In this document: piece by piece, positions 41,986 to 52,804 of the stretch | Numbering within the stretch: the stretch's first letter is position 1 | Layout: the number at the start of each line of letters is the position of its first letter | Assembly (NCBI RefSeq): GCF_001638985.1 | Contig: NW_017265143.1 | Location: 508,259 to 572,258, forward strand | Direction of reading: 5' to 3' | Length of the DNA: 64,000 bases | Source: Phycomyces blakesleeanus NRRL 1555(-) | Lineage: Eukaryota > Mucoromycota > Mucoromycetes > Mucorales > Phycomycetaceae | Position numbers and translations under genes: made by a program | The notes under the pieces: generated by a model | Told to the model about the DNA's origin: nothing | The model's input: only the letters and a program-made list of their open reading frames with translations | Databases searched by the model: none

Positions 41986-43920
41986 TCATCGTTCAATCGG
42001 ATGTTCTGTGGCCTGTGTTTGAGGCCAAAATGAACCCATGTTGGTCTGGGCCTGTTTAGCAGGAAGATTAGGAGTCCATGGTGAAGGTATAGTTGACTCT
42101 TGGTAATACTCGGTTGCTCCTAGCCATGTTTTCATGACCATATCTTGAGTCTCTAAATCTGACTGGGGTACAGTGCTAGGTATATCTCTTTGCATAAATG
42201 TATTGATAGCAAAATAGCCATACAAGGGGGTGGCGTGCATGGGAATAGGCGGCAACGCAGGTGCAACAATAAGGGGAGATGGCTCGAGAATAGATGGAGC
42301 AGATGTGGATCGGGTATGGTAGATAGATTCTTTGGAGAGACTCAGGTGATTAAGAGACCGTCTTAGGTCGGCAAGGCTCATATCATCTCTGTCTTCTTGT
42401 TGTGCACGTCTAGCTTTAAGAGATTCAGAGGATGTGTACTTGATATGACGTTTGAGCGCTTGTGCATCATCAACAGATGCCAATGTTTGGAGTGGAGAGT
42501 TGGTGTTTATAGTGGCATCATTGAGCATCATTGATCGGGATCGCCTGGTGTTGGTGGCTCCATTAGATTTTTCTTCTCGGCTGTTCTCAACTACTTTTAC
42601 GGGCTTTCCACGAACGGAGGTGTGATATCTAATAGCACATGTGCTTTCTTTGGGTGGAGTTTGTTCTTCATCATGGCTAGTGTAAGCATCTTGAAATAAA
42701 TGAATAGGGTATGCGTCGAATGAAGAGCCGAGTGCTATCATAGATATTTGCATATACATACATATAAGCCCGTGATTATAGTAAGGAATAAGGTTATTTT
42801 TACCTAAGTAGGAGGGATCATCGATAGGTTTGCAGCTTGCATTCCAATTACTGGGTTCGTTAGCCCAATTTTTGGACGGCTTTGATGATCTCGCGAGAAC
42901 AGGAGCAACGCTGTTTGACTTTATATTGTGAGAAGGCTGTCTCTTACTGTGGCTTCCAAGGGAACGCCGAGGAACTAGCGGCTGTTTTCTTTTTATGGGC
43001 TTATCAGGCGTGCTCTGGTGTGCACCGAGACTTGTCATCCCACTTGTGTCGGTCAAAATGTCATCTGGAATAGGATCAATAGGAGGGGGAGTAAAATGAA
43101 GGTTGGGACCATACGTGACAAGCTCCTCGAGGGAGAGTCTCCATTGGTCTATCCATTGAACCTTTTCGAGTGAAAGTACTGGATGCTCTTTGAGTTTAAA
43201 TGTTGAATTAAGAGGGAGATCGGGTAAAGAAGGCAGAACAGGCAAAGACCTACTTCTTGATTGACGATCAAGAGAGTGGTGAGGAGAATAAGGCGATTGC
43301 TCGCGCACAGACTGTGCAAATGTCCACATTTTTGTTAGCACAAACAACCAGCGCTCAAAGTCTTTTTGCTTCTGTGCCTTCATTACGTAGCCTTGGTTGT
43401 CGTAGGTTCGTATACAAAAACACCTCGATTTAGACTGCCCAAACGCAGATTTTAAGCCATGTTCTTGCTTTGATCGTTTGAGGACAGAGATGGCCGAGAT
43501 GTTTGAAATCTCAATAGTGAATTTTATCTGTCTATTTTCTTCAGGCTGGTTGTGCTGTGTAGAGAGTGATCGGCGTTTTTGTTGTGAGCGAGGGAGGGTG
43601 GCGTTGAAGGAGGGCGAAAGTAAATGACGAAGACTATACTTTTCTTCGTGGTTTTCAACATTAGTTTGTGGAAGTTTTAACTTCCGAGAAGATAAACATG
43701 TAAATGAGGCACCATCGAATCGGAATTGTCTCCAACGCCATTGCTTATCTGTCAAGAGATAAAGATGACCTTCAAATACAGGCGCGGTTGCAGGTACTTC
43801 GTGAGTATCTTGGGACAAAAGTAAGGCGAGGGTCTGACTATGGTTATATTTGTTGTTATTGTTGTTGTTGTTGTTGTTGCTGGGCACCGCAGTAGTTTGG
43901 AACGTTTGACGGCGATACAT
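41986..43920 (-). CDS. PH-domain protein
   Basis: One open frame of 644 codons, or 621 aa if a 69-nt GTAAAA...GATAG segment (42803-42735) is spliced; its length is a multiple of three, so both forms stay in frame. A poly-Asn run near residue 15-23 is encoded by a TTG/TTA-type repeat on the plus strand. Residues about 46-200 form a pleckstrin-homology domain with an insert: VFEGHLYLLTDKQWRWRQFRFDG at the start, TIEISNISAISVLKRS in the middle, and CFCIRTYDNQGYVMKAQKQKD then FERWLFVLTKMW at the end, with the invariant Trp. PH domains bind phosphoinositides or proteins at membranes. The remaining 420 residues are Ser/Pro-rich and look disordered, with several RRSRS-like basic patches (possible 14-3-3 or kinase sites). 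No catalytic domain is seen. Confidence 0.82.
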   Translation of the reverse strand: MYRRQTFQTTAVPSNNNNNNNNNKYNHSQTLALLLSQDTHEVPATAPVFEGHLYLLTDKQWRWRQFRFDGASFTCLSSRKLKLPQTNVENHEEKYSLRHLLSPSFNATLPRSQQKRRSLSTQHNQPEENRQIKFTIEISNISAISVLKRSKQEHGLKSAFGQSKSRCFCIRTYDNQGYVMKAQKQKDFERWLFVLTKMWTFAQSVREQSPYSPHHSLDRQSRSRSLPVLPSLPDLPLNSTFKLKEHPVLSLEKVQWIDQWRLSLEELVTYGPNLHFTPPPIDPIPDDILTDTSGMTSLGAHQSTPDKPIKRKQPLVPRRSLGSHSKRQPSHNIKSNSVAPVLARSSKPSKNWANEPSNWNASCKPIDDPSYLGKNNLIPYYNHGLICMYMQISMIALGSSFDAYPIHLFQDAYTSHDEEQTPPKESTCAIRYHTSVRGKPVKVVENSREEKSNGATNTRRSRSMMLNDATINTNSPLQTLASVDDAQALKRHIKYTSSESLKARRAQQEDRDDMSLADLRRSLNHLSLSKESIYHTRSTSAPSILEPSPLIVAPALPPIPMHATPLYGYFAINTFMQRDIPSTVPQSDLETQDMVMKTWLGATEYYQESTIPSPWTPNLPAKQAQTNMGSFWPQTQATEHPIER

Positions 43921-44398
43921 TCTAGTGTAGTATTATGTAGCAGCAGCTAGATTAAATGTATTTGATAGTTGCCAAAAAAAAAAGAAAAGAAAAGAGAATA
44001 AATAGCAAGACAGTAAAATGAGAGGAAGAGGAAACGAAAATAGGAACGCTTTGATGTCTTGAACTATTGCCTTTTTATTGTGTTTGTCGTCATCAGAATA
44101 CGCACACTCACACATATATAGATATATTGATAAAGAGAGTAGGAGCGTCCAAGCCTGTTTCTCTTGTGTCCTCGGCTTTCCTGCTTTCCTTTTCTTCTTT
44201 TTTAAATACTATTTATAAAATGCTATAACTTTCATCATCTCATTGTACAAAAGATCAGGTTCGTACCGGCTAAGCATATTCAGAAACTAGATGTCTATTG
44301 TAATCACAATAAATACAAAAAGGAGATTCTCTTGGGTTATTTTTATCCATGGTCGTATCTGACCTTCCTTTTCATCTCACTTTCTACCTCAACATCTA

Positions 44399-44433
<35 letters not shown>

Positions 44434-46844
44434 ATCTATTTTTCAATCGCTCTCTCTTGGTTTTGCATGCCAAAATATCCATTCAGTTTCCGACAGAATA
44501 AAACAAATAACCATATTTCGTGCTTTCCATTATATGTGCTACACTACAGAATTCTTCGATTGATCTCTGTTCTTTCGCTACGTATTTTCACTTACTTGTT
44601 TATTAAAAGTTGATACTGCACCATACTGTAAGGCAGCCAAACACCAAATACAACTAAAATTCACCATGCGCATTTTAGTAGGGAATCCATACAGTATTTA
44701 TAGGCTAAAGCTCGTTTGGCACCACCAATGACCTTGTACAACTCATGAGCGAGGCACAAGTAGACATTTTCAAACGTAATGTGGGAGCACGAGGAATACG
44801 ATACTCCAGCCTTGCTAAGCTGTCTTGAAAAAATATATAACGCTGGCAAGATCAAACTCTTTGATCCATATATCAATTGAAATTTAACAAAAAGCATACA
44901 ATAAATCTTTATATTAATATACGTCCTTTGATTTGCTGATACAAACAGAGGCACATTTCCTAATAGGAATAGAAGCACCAAAAATATCACCGTAGGAAAA
45001 AAAAAGTGAAAGTATTTTAAAAAAAATTGCACTTTTGCAAAAGCAGTGCACTTTTTTTTTAAAGTTCATATTGACCATACCTAATTTAGAGCTCACTAAA
45101 CCTATTTAGACACATCGAGACTGATGTTGAAATGAAAACTTAACCCCAGAATATTCAAGAGATCATATTCATGGCTCTTTCGCACTTATCTAACCCTGGT
45201 CGGGGAAGATAGTGGGAAGAGTTAGTCAATATGTAACGGTCTCTCTATATGCTCCCAACCCAAGTTCCCCATAACATTGCCTTGGTGATGGTCATGATAA
45301 TGAGAATATGATGACGCTTTTCTCCCATCGAAACTCGTCTTTTCGCGGTGCTCGAGAATGAGCGCACATCCCTCCCCCTCGATCAGTCTCTACTCTTTAT
45401 CTATCTTCTCATCTTTTCTGCACTACATGTTGTCCGATCTATCTCTCAATTGTTTCCTTTTTGGCTTTAAATCACTCCCCCCCCTAGTAAAACCAAGAAG
45501 CCTTAAGATCTTCCCTACCTCTTTGAAAAGACACGGCTACGGGATGTGCTTTCTTGGGTTCTCGTCATTCACTTTAGAAATTGCAAAACAAAAGTTATGT
45601 TGCCATCTTTTAGTTCGTAGAAATATATGTTCACTAACTCTCTTGAGTACAAAGCTCCTTACAAACAAACAAGCAAACTTTTCATGTTTACTAATATGGC
45701 GGATTTATTAAAATGTAAGCATAATTTGTTTTAAATACAAGTATCTGAATAACAGTACTTTTCTTTGTGGCCTTTAGAAAACTACTATAGAAACTCAAAT
45801 CCAAATCCACTTTACACGGATTCGAAACAACGACGAACACTATAATGTGCTGATAGCTACTTGGTTCGAGACATACATCACTTATGAAGATGCTATGAAT
45901 AATCTGATAAGAAAGTTCAAAAAAGTATACAATGACTCTACAAAAGCAAATCACAAATCTAAAACAATCCCAGACTTGAGTTCCTTATTTACTCAATCCG
46001 GATTGCAAAAGTCAACTATGAAAAATAGAGAAAGAGAGTATTAAGTGAACCAATTAACACAGCAAAAACAAAATAATTTTAAGATTGAAATTGGCGCCGC
46101 AGGTATAGTGGACACCTTCAGGCACTCAAATTTGCAAAGCTGTATAGGATATTAACTAAATAAAGATTTTTTTTTGAAATTTCAATGGTTCCATAGAAAG
46201 ACTTCTCATTACCTAAATACGATCTTTGACAATATTACTACTAAAATTACAGATAATAACTTATGCTATTGCCTTGACTAAACTTTTCGCTTCTCTTGAC
46301 TGTAAGTTGTTTATAACTTCTATGTATTATTGGAATTTGTATTGCAGACTATTTATCCAAGTTATCTTTGATATATAATTAGAGAAAAAATGAGTATATA
46401 AATGTATAATCAAACTTTCTCAGTGCTAATATAAGTTAATATTTGAAACTTATATTTCTCTATATATTTTTGCTGTTTAAATAGCGTCAGCTTAGAGAGA
46501 TAAATAAGATAAGATTAGTAGTCGCAAGTTTGAATAAGGTTTGACAAAAAATTTAACGAACCTTAATCAAATTTGGAGCCTAGTGGTGTTAGTGTTATGC
46601 GTTTTTTTTTTCATTTTTAAGGGACTTAGTTTTCTCACTAGACCGCAAATCCGAATGCCCAAAGGCCTATAGTATTACTCTGCAAGCATCATTATGCCTT
46701 TTTTAAGAAGTGCAGATTTTATTCGACATATCTTTTGCAGATTATGTTTGCTTTTATCAAAACTAATATATGTATATATAGACGTATAAAGTAAGGAAAA
46801 TCGACTATACACTTTTATTATAGCTTAAATTTCAGTAACTAAGC
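43921..46844. other. 2.9-kb gene-free region with simple repeats
   Basis: No gene recognised. Contents are a poly-A/purine tract at 43970-44000, a (CT)n run at about 44402-44430, AT-rich DNA, and a plus-strand frame near 45790-46041 (TIETQIQIHFTRIRNNDEHYNVL, then about 60 codons) that might be a coding remnant but matches nothing I know. Confidence 0.4.
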
Positions 46845-49270
46845 TCAACGTTTTTTCCTAGACTCTTCTCCGTAATCGCTTTGATCTGAAGAACGCTTCT
46901 TCCCTTTGCGATCCTTTGATTCTTCCTGACGTTCTAATTGCATGTCTGCAGAACGCTTCTTCCCTTTGGAATCTTTTGATTCTTCCTGGCGTTCTAATTG
47001 CATTTTTGTGGTTTCTGGTGGAACAACACCTCTGTTACCAACACTAAGCACAACATGAGCTGCTCCCGATCTCTTTTGCCGCTCTAAGAGCGCACTCGCA
47101 AGATTCAAAGGTGTATCGGTACTGCTCATCATATTCAACTTCAACTCTTCTTCAATCTTCTGAAGGCGCTTCTCTGTCTTGGTCTTTCCAGAGGTCTTTC
47201 CATGGAATTTATGAGACATAAACCGGAAAGCCTACAAGAATTAAAGCTATAAGAATTTCTTGTTCTCTGATTTCTATTCTTTGTCCAGTTTACCTCTTTT
47301 GTGTTCATCTGTCTACCGTGCTCATCAACGTATTCTAGCTTTACACTGGGCTTATAGTTTGTCATTCGTTTTTCAAATTCACGAAGTCGTTCTTTTTCCT
47401 CAATCTCTTTTTCTCTTTCTCTTTCTCGCTCTCTTTCCTTGGCTCTCTCTCGATCGTGATCGCGTCCTCGGTTGGATTCACGATTGTGAAGTCTATCTCG
47501 TTCTTTGTCTCTTTCTCTTTCTCGCTCGCGCTGGTGCTCTCGTTTTTTCGCTTCGTTTTGCCATCTAATCTGCTCTGCGGCCTGTCGATCTCTTGCCAAT
47601 TGACTCTCAGTTGGTTTTGTGATGAAACCCTTTTGACTGAGTAAAGAAAGTGTAGAAGCTAAACCGCGATTGATAAGAGGCTCTTCCATTACAGAATTAT
47701 CCTCTTGGGTTTCGGCCTCAACTTCTATTTTATTTTCGCTCTCGCTCTCGGCCTCTATTAAAACCTCTTTTCTCACAGTTTTATTTTTCTTTTTCTCAAT
47801 GTAGTCATCGTTATCATCATCGAAATTGTTATCAACATTGTTCTCTTCGTTGTCCTCTTCATCGTCGTCATCATCTTTCTTTTCGTCTGCAACATCATCC
47901 TCAGCTTGGGTATTACCATAGCCGTTGTTCTCTGCTGCCTTCTGAAGAGGTTCACGGATAAACGCAGGCATGTTACCGAGCGCATTCACAAACTCTGAGG
48001 TCTGAGATATCACAAGTCCTCCCTGATCTTCGTTTTCGTCGTCTTTTTCCTTTTCATTATCTCGGCTTTGAGCAATTTCACGAGCAATTTCCTCAGGAGT
48101 CATCTTTTTAGTTGTTTTTTGCCTTTGTTTTTTGGCTGCTCTTCTAGCTCTCGATAGAGCTTCCTGCAAATCATCGTCATCCACAAAATTGCTTTCGCTG
48201 ATGTTTCTCGGCTCTTCTTTCTCTTTAACCTCCATTTGCTCTTCTGTGGTTTGAATTTCAATTGGTTCGTCATCTTCCTGCACTCTTCTTCTGGTCTTCT
48301 TCTTCTTCTTCTTGGGCTTTTTAAATGTCAGGTTGACTTCCTCTTGGGTATAATAATCTTTAATCTCCTGCGTCTTTTCGTAAGCAAGTGTTTGAGCCTT
48401 TAATTTTTCGGACACACTCATTCCTGCATCCTCATCCCTGTTGACGTCCACAGTGCCGCTAGCTCCAATGCTAAATCCCTGTCGCTTTACTTCATCTTCG
48501 TATTGTGGTAACACACTCTTTTTGATTCCACCCAGCAAAAATTCTTCGTCATCATAAGGGTTATATCCAGGTTTCTTTTTCTTATTATCCAAGTTTTTAT
48601 GTAGGCGTTCTTTTTCTTCGACCTGAATATTGGTCAACTCGTCTTCTTCATTATCTTCTTCACCATCTTTACTGAGAATTCCTCTATCTTTAAGAGTCAG
48701 GATCATTTCAGTTCCTTCATTAAACTCTTCGAGATCGTGTCCGATCTTGAGACCGCTAAGGTGAGAAGCGTCGTAGGTAGACTTTCCAAAAGATTCATCC
48801 ATTTCTGCTAGTTCTCGAGCTCGTTTTTCAGCTAATTCCTTTTCACGTTTTCGACTTTTTCTAATCCATCCTAATGCACTGTCATCGCCATCGTCTTCTC
48901 CAAGGCCTTTTCCTTGAAGTCTTTCGAGATTTTTCTTGCGGTTTTTGGATCTGAGAATGCATTGACATCGATTAATCTCTTGGGATTACATTTTAGTTTT
49001 TGCCTTACTTTTCGATTCTTTCTTTAATTTCTGCAGCCTTTGCTTCTCTTTTTTGATCTTCTTTTACTTTTTGGAAATTGTCGTATGCAACCTGATCGGG
49101 ATCGATTGTGTCTTCTGCTTCTTCCCCAAGGACGGGTAAGCCAAGCTTGAGTCGTAAGGCACTAGTACAGGAATCATTAATATAACTGATCAATATGCTT
49201 TTGAAATATATTGAGCTTATATTTATGTATTGTCTTACTTTGTCTCCTCCAAAGAAATAGACTCTGCCAT
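46845..49270 (-). CDS. SNU66: SART1/Snu66-like U4/U6.U5 tri-snRNP protein
   Basis: Four exons (49270-49239, 49161-49009, 48950-47294, 47231-46845), 742 aa. SART1/Snu66 is a tri-snRNP component needed for spliceosome activation. Signature segments are ETNALRLKLGLPVL near the N-terminus (a Hub1-binding-type HIND motif region), DDDSALGWIRKSRKR, SHLSGLKIGHDLEEFNEG then TEMILTLKDRGIL, PGYNPYDDEEFLLGGIKKSV with LPQYED, a long Glu/Asp- and Arg/Glu-rich middle, LASTLSLLSQKGFI, and YKPSVKLEYVDEHGRQMNTK then EAFRFMSHKFHGKTSGK and KRLQKIEEELKLNMMSS near the end. The C-terminus adds two near-identical 20-residue repeats (MQLERQEESKDxKGKKRSxD) not usual in the family. Intron phases are consistent. Confidence 0.94.
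46866..46997 (-). repeat. Tandem duplication inside the SART1 C-terminus
   Basis: Two adjacent copies, about 60-70 nt each, encode MQLERQEESKDSKGKKRSAD and its near copy with R for S. DNA identity is very high, which suggests a recent slippage or duplication. Confidence 0.85.
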
Positions 49271-49905
49271 GCTGATTTTATTTTTGGTAGCCTTTACGAT
49301 GAAAGAGAGAGTCGTTGTAGATATTTGTTCTTTTAACGTGACGTTTTTATACTCCGTCACCTGCTATTTCCTTGACTGGAGAATTCCTGACATGGAAAAA
49401 AAAAGTATTTGCAATAAGTTTGTATCATTAGAATTACAAATTCTCTTCGATTGAATAACTAATAGCTCACTCCAAAAAAGGAGGTTTAAGTAGATATTTT
49501 TTTAAGAATATAACAAAAACCTCAGGCATGAAAGCTCATATTATTATTTCTTTGAAATATAAAGTATATTATGTCAAGAGTAACATTGACAAAAGTATGT
49601 TTTGTTTTTTGTTTTTACTCATAAAGTTTCTTCTTATTCTGATATTAATGATATTAGTATTACTATTGATCTTTTTGATAGTAGGTTTTTTAAAATTAAA
49701 TTATGTAAAGTACTAATAGAAAGGTTACATACTTTTGCTCTCTTTCATCGAAATATATGGTAAGTATCTAGCTTCAAATTTGGGATTATTAAATACTGTT
49801 TTTTGGTTATGGTTTTAGTTAGAAAGATATTTTTTACTTGCCAAAAAATCTAGTACCCCAATTCATTTAAAGACACAGCTAGGCAATTTCTTTATTATTA
49901 TTATT

Positions 49906-50661
49906 GAGGGTACTCAGTCAGATTGATCGATCAAATTTTAAATTCAGGACGCAACATTATTGGATTACAATTGTAATAGCGACGATCAAAATTTGATCGT
50001 CTTTTTGAAAGATCAAATTTCGATCAAATTTCAATCAAATTCTGATCGAAAATCGTACGGCTCTCTGATTGGCTGAATCCTTACTTTTTTATATGCAATA
50101 CGATACTGTTTTTATCTTTCTCCTTAATAGATCATAGAATTTATTGGCGACAAATTCATATAATACTTCTTTCTCTCCATCTTACATTCCAAAATATAGT
50201 ACAAAGCAACAAACAATTGATGCCTTGAAGAAATCGCGTAAAATCAGTGAATTTATCGTGAAAAAAAACACTGGTAGAGTCTTTATAGCAAGTATAGACG
50301 AGCTTATTAAAAATATTTTAGAAGTAATCAAAAAGGAAGTTAACGTAAAGTTGGAGCAGATGGCTGCCGTGAAGGAGCTTGAAAAAAACCTTAAAGCCAA
50401 TAAATACATACACAAGGTTGACAATGTATTGTCAGATCTTGAGTCAAAGGAAAGAACGCTTGGCTTCTTCGAGAGTCTAGGCATATATAGCTTCAAAGAA
50501 GAAATCAGAATGTGCAAAAGGTTGTTCTATATATGCTATAAAAATCTATGAATTTTGTACGAATTTTGTACTTTTGTCTTTTGGTGTCCTCAACTACAAA
50601 TTGATATCATTGGCTAAGATTCACACAAGAATTTGATCGATCAATCTGGCTGAGTACCCCC
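49906..50661 (+). mobile_element. 756-bp TIR-bounded element carrying its own reading frame
   Basis: Terminal inverted repeats of about 33 bp face each other: GGGTACTCAGTCAGATTGATC on the left (49906-49938) and its near-perfect complement on the right (50629-50661), both running into GATCGATCAAATT. Subterminal GATCAAATTT motifs repeat several times (49986-50050). Inside lies a 136-codon open frame (see next entry) preceded by TTAATAG, a possible 3' splice site. I see no clear target duplication and no transposase motif, so the class is unknown. Confidence 0.65.
50144..50551 (+). CDS. Unknown helical protein or exon inside the TIR element
   Basis: Open for 135 residues before the stop but without an ATG until residue 73, so it may be a second exon (an AG at 50129-50130 could be its acceptor) or a remnant. 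It is Lys/Glu-rich and helical: TKQQTIDALKKSRKISEFIV, then IDELIKNILEVIKKEVNVKL, then a heptad-like LEKNLKANKYIHKVDNVLSD. I recognise no domain. It fills the middle of the TIR-bounded element and nothing else in the element codes. Whether it is the mobilising protein is unknown. Confidence 0.3.
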   Translation: MATNSYNTSFSPSYIPKYSTKQQTIDALKKSRKISEFIVKKNTGRVFIASIDELIKNILEVIKKEVNVKLEQMAAVKELEKNLKANKYIHKVDNVLSDLESKERTLGFFESLGIYSFKEEIRMCKRLFYICYKNL

Positions 50662-51082
50662 ATTTTCTTGGTAGCGCCATTTCTTTTTATATAACCGACA
50701 TTTATTTTTTGGAAATCACCATTTATTTTTTCAGAACGGACAAAATTTACCAGCCGCATTGTACATCCTTTAGCTCTCCAATCTGTCGCACAGTGTCACC
50801 ATATGTTGTTAAAAAAACCAATAAAAGTCGCTTTTTGTAAGCTTCCTGAGCCCAGCTAGAGAATATTTTGATTTATTGCATCTTACCTGGGCTTACGCGC
50901 AACGTTGCACTTGTATTATCCTTTTTAGTCTATGCCACCACAGCTGTTTTTTTGTATCTTTAAAATACTTTAGTATATAACTAGTTTTTACATAAAACGT
51001 CTGTTTATTTCTTTTATCTATATATTGAAAATTGTAGAAAGTAAAACGATTTAACCCCTCAAAAAAAAAAGCTCAAGATACC

Positions 51083-52099
51083 ATGACCATCTCTGATTCC
51101 GATTCGATTAGAGACCACCAAACTAATGATACATCAGATCTCGTCATCTCAGCACTTGGTATCATAGGGACAGGAAAGTCAAGTTTATTAAATGCTATTG
51201 CCGGTGAGCATGTATTTGAGACCGGGAATGGTTCGGTAGGTTTATTTGATTTTATTTTATCTAGAAATGATAGTTAAACTCACCGTTTTTTTAGGCTACT
51301 ACTCAAAGCGTGTCGGGTGAAATCCGACAGTGGAAGAGTGCACCCGCTATAAAAAGTGTTCGTCTTATAGATACCCCTGGCTTGTGCGATTGTTCTGCTC
51401 ATGATAAAGAGACTGTTCATGAAATGGCTCGATACTTCAAGAGTGTAGCAAATGGAGTAACTGCATTTGTACTTGTTTTTAGTATCCATGACATTAGGTA
51501 AGAAAGTGATAGTAATAAACAAACAAACAAACAAACAAAAATAGGTTAAGTAAACGTGTTTTTCTTTATAGATTAGACGCATATACTCAAAGTATGCTTG
51601 ACTTATTTCGCGTACTTCTTGGAAAGGACTTTTGGAACTATGTAATCATTGTGTTTACGCATGTTGAAGATGATGAGAAAGATGAACTTGAGGCAAACAT
51701 AGAGGCTGTTCTAGATCCTGAAGGTAAACATAATTTGTGTACATTAAGGTTAAAGTCCTTCCAAGGTGTCTGTCTGACAGCTTGCTGCTCTTGAAACGTA
51801 CAGATGGGTTTGTGGCACAGATCTGTGATATCTACAAACTTTCCAGAAGAACATTCGTGCCAAACATCGTGTTTGTATCCACACTAAACCCCCGGACAAG
51901 CAGCTACACAAAGAAGTGTATGAGACAACTTTACCAAGCTGTGAACGATTGTCATATTCGCAACCATAACAAGCAGTTTACTTCTAAGTGGCTCACACAG
52001 ATAATACACATGCCAGAGGATCGAAAAGCAAACTTTATCACAGAAAGTATTCGAGAGGCCTGGAGTTCATTGACCTCAAACAAGTGTCAAATTCAATAA
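51083..52099 (+). CDS. AIG1/GIMAP-type GTPase
   Basis: Four exons (51083-51235, 51295-51497, 51572-51723, 51804-52099), 267 aa. The first exon ends just after the P-loop GIIGTGKSS (residues 26-34) and LLNAIAG. Exon 2 carries an AIG1-type switch (TTQSVSGEIRQW) and G3 LIDTPGLCD (D77TPG), then NGVTAFVLVFSIHDIRLDAY, which is characteristic of AIG1/GIMAP proteins. Exon 3 has VIIVFTHVEDDEKDEL in the G4 position, so the guanine-specificity Asp is displaced (TxxED). The last exon is helical with NIVFVSTLNPRTSS. These GTPases oligomerise on membranes in plants and animals; fungal roles are little known. No transmembrane segment is present. Confidence 0.88.
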
Positions 52100-52804
52100 C
52101 ATATCAAATTTAAATTATTTTGAATTTTGTTAAATATATCAATCTCACAATATGTACGTATATTCATAAAGTAGTGCAATGACTAATGCCTCAACTGGGA
52201 TAGGATGTCGAAAAAGTTTGATTCAATAGAGTCTAATTTAATTCTCTGATTTTCAATGTAGCAATATGATAAAAGCATAGTAAATCTTATATATAAATCT
52301 ACACACACACGCACATCAGAAGTCTTTATAGCTTTAATTTTTGTTTAAGAATTAGGACTTTTATATATCTTCTCTAACTTTTGCGTGCCTTACAGATATT
52401 ATAGATATAGTTTTAGACACAATATCTATACACTGCGCCATGTGCAAAAGATATACAAGGTGTATCAGAAAGACCATGTAAAGCATGTTTTGTTTTAGTA
52501 TTTTTTTTGGTAGGCAGCATTTATGACCCTTTGTATTAGACTAAGATAAAAAATAGTTGATATTAGTGAAGGTGTATATCATTAGGATCGTACTCAATTC
52601 ACTAAATAGTACTTCGTTTGATTTAACGATTGAAAAAGACAAAAGTATTATGCACAAAAATATATACTTGGACATATATGTAAACAAAAATATGAAAAAA
52701 GACATTTGAAAGAAAAATACTATTATGTACCACAAATCTCAATATTCAAAGTCTGGAAGAATATGGTAGCAGTCTATTTATATATGGCCAATTCCAAAGG
52801 ATTA
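52100..52804. other. AT-rich gap between convergent GTPase and URI1 genes
   Basis: No gene recognised in about 700 bp. It contains the 3' flanks of both genes. Confidence 0.5.

Noticed and set aside
46090..46110. TTGGCGCCGCAGG resembling an LTR-retrotransposon primer-binding site
   Set aside because: No LTR end immediately upstream and no retroelement frame downstream could be found.
47260..47644. Plus-strand hydrophobic frames opposite SART1
   Set aside because: Antisense of the Arg/Glu repeats; composition (FLFLAL-type) is a codon artefact.
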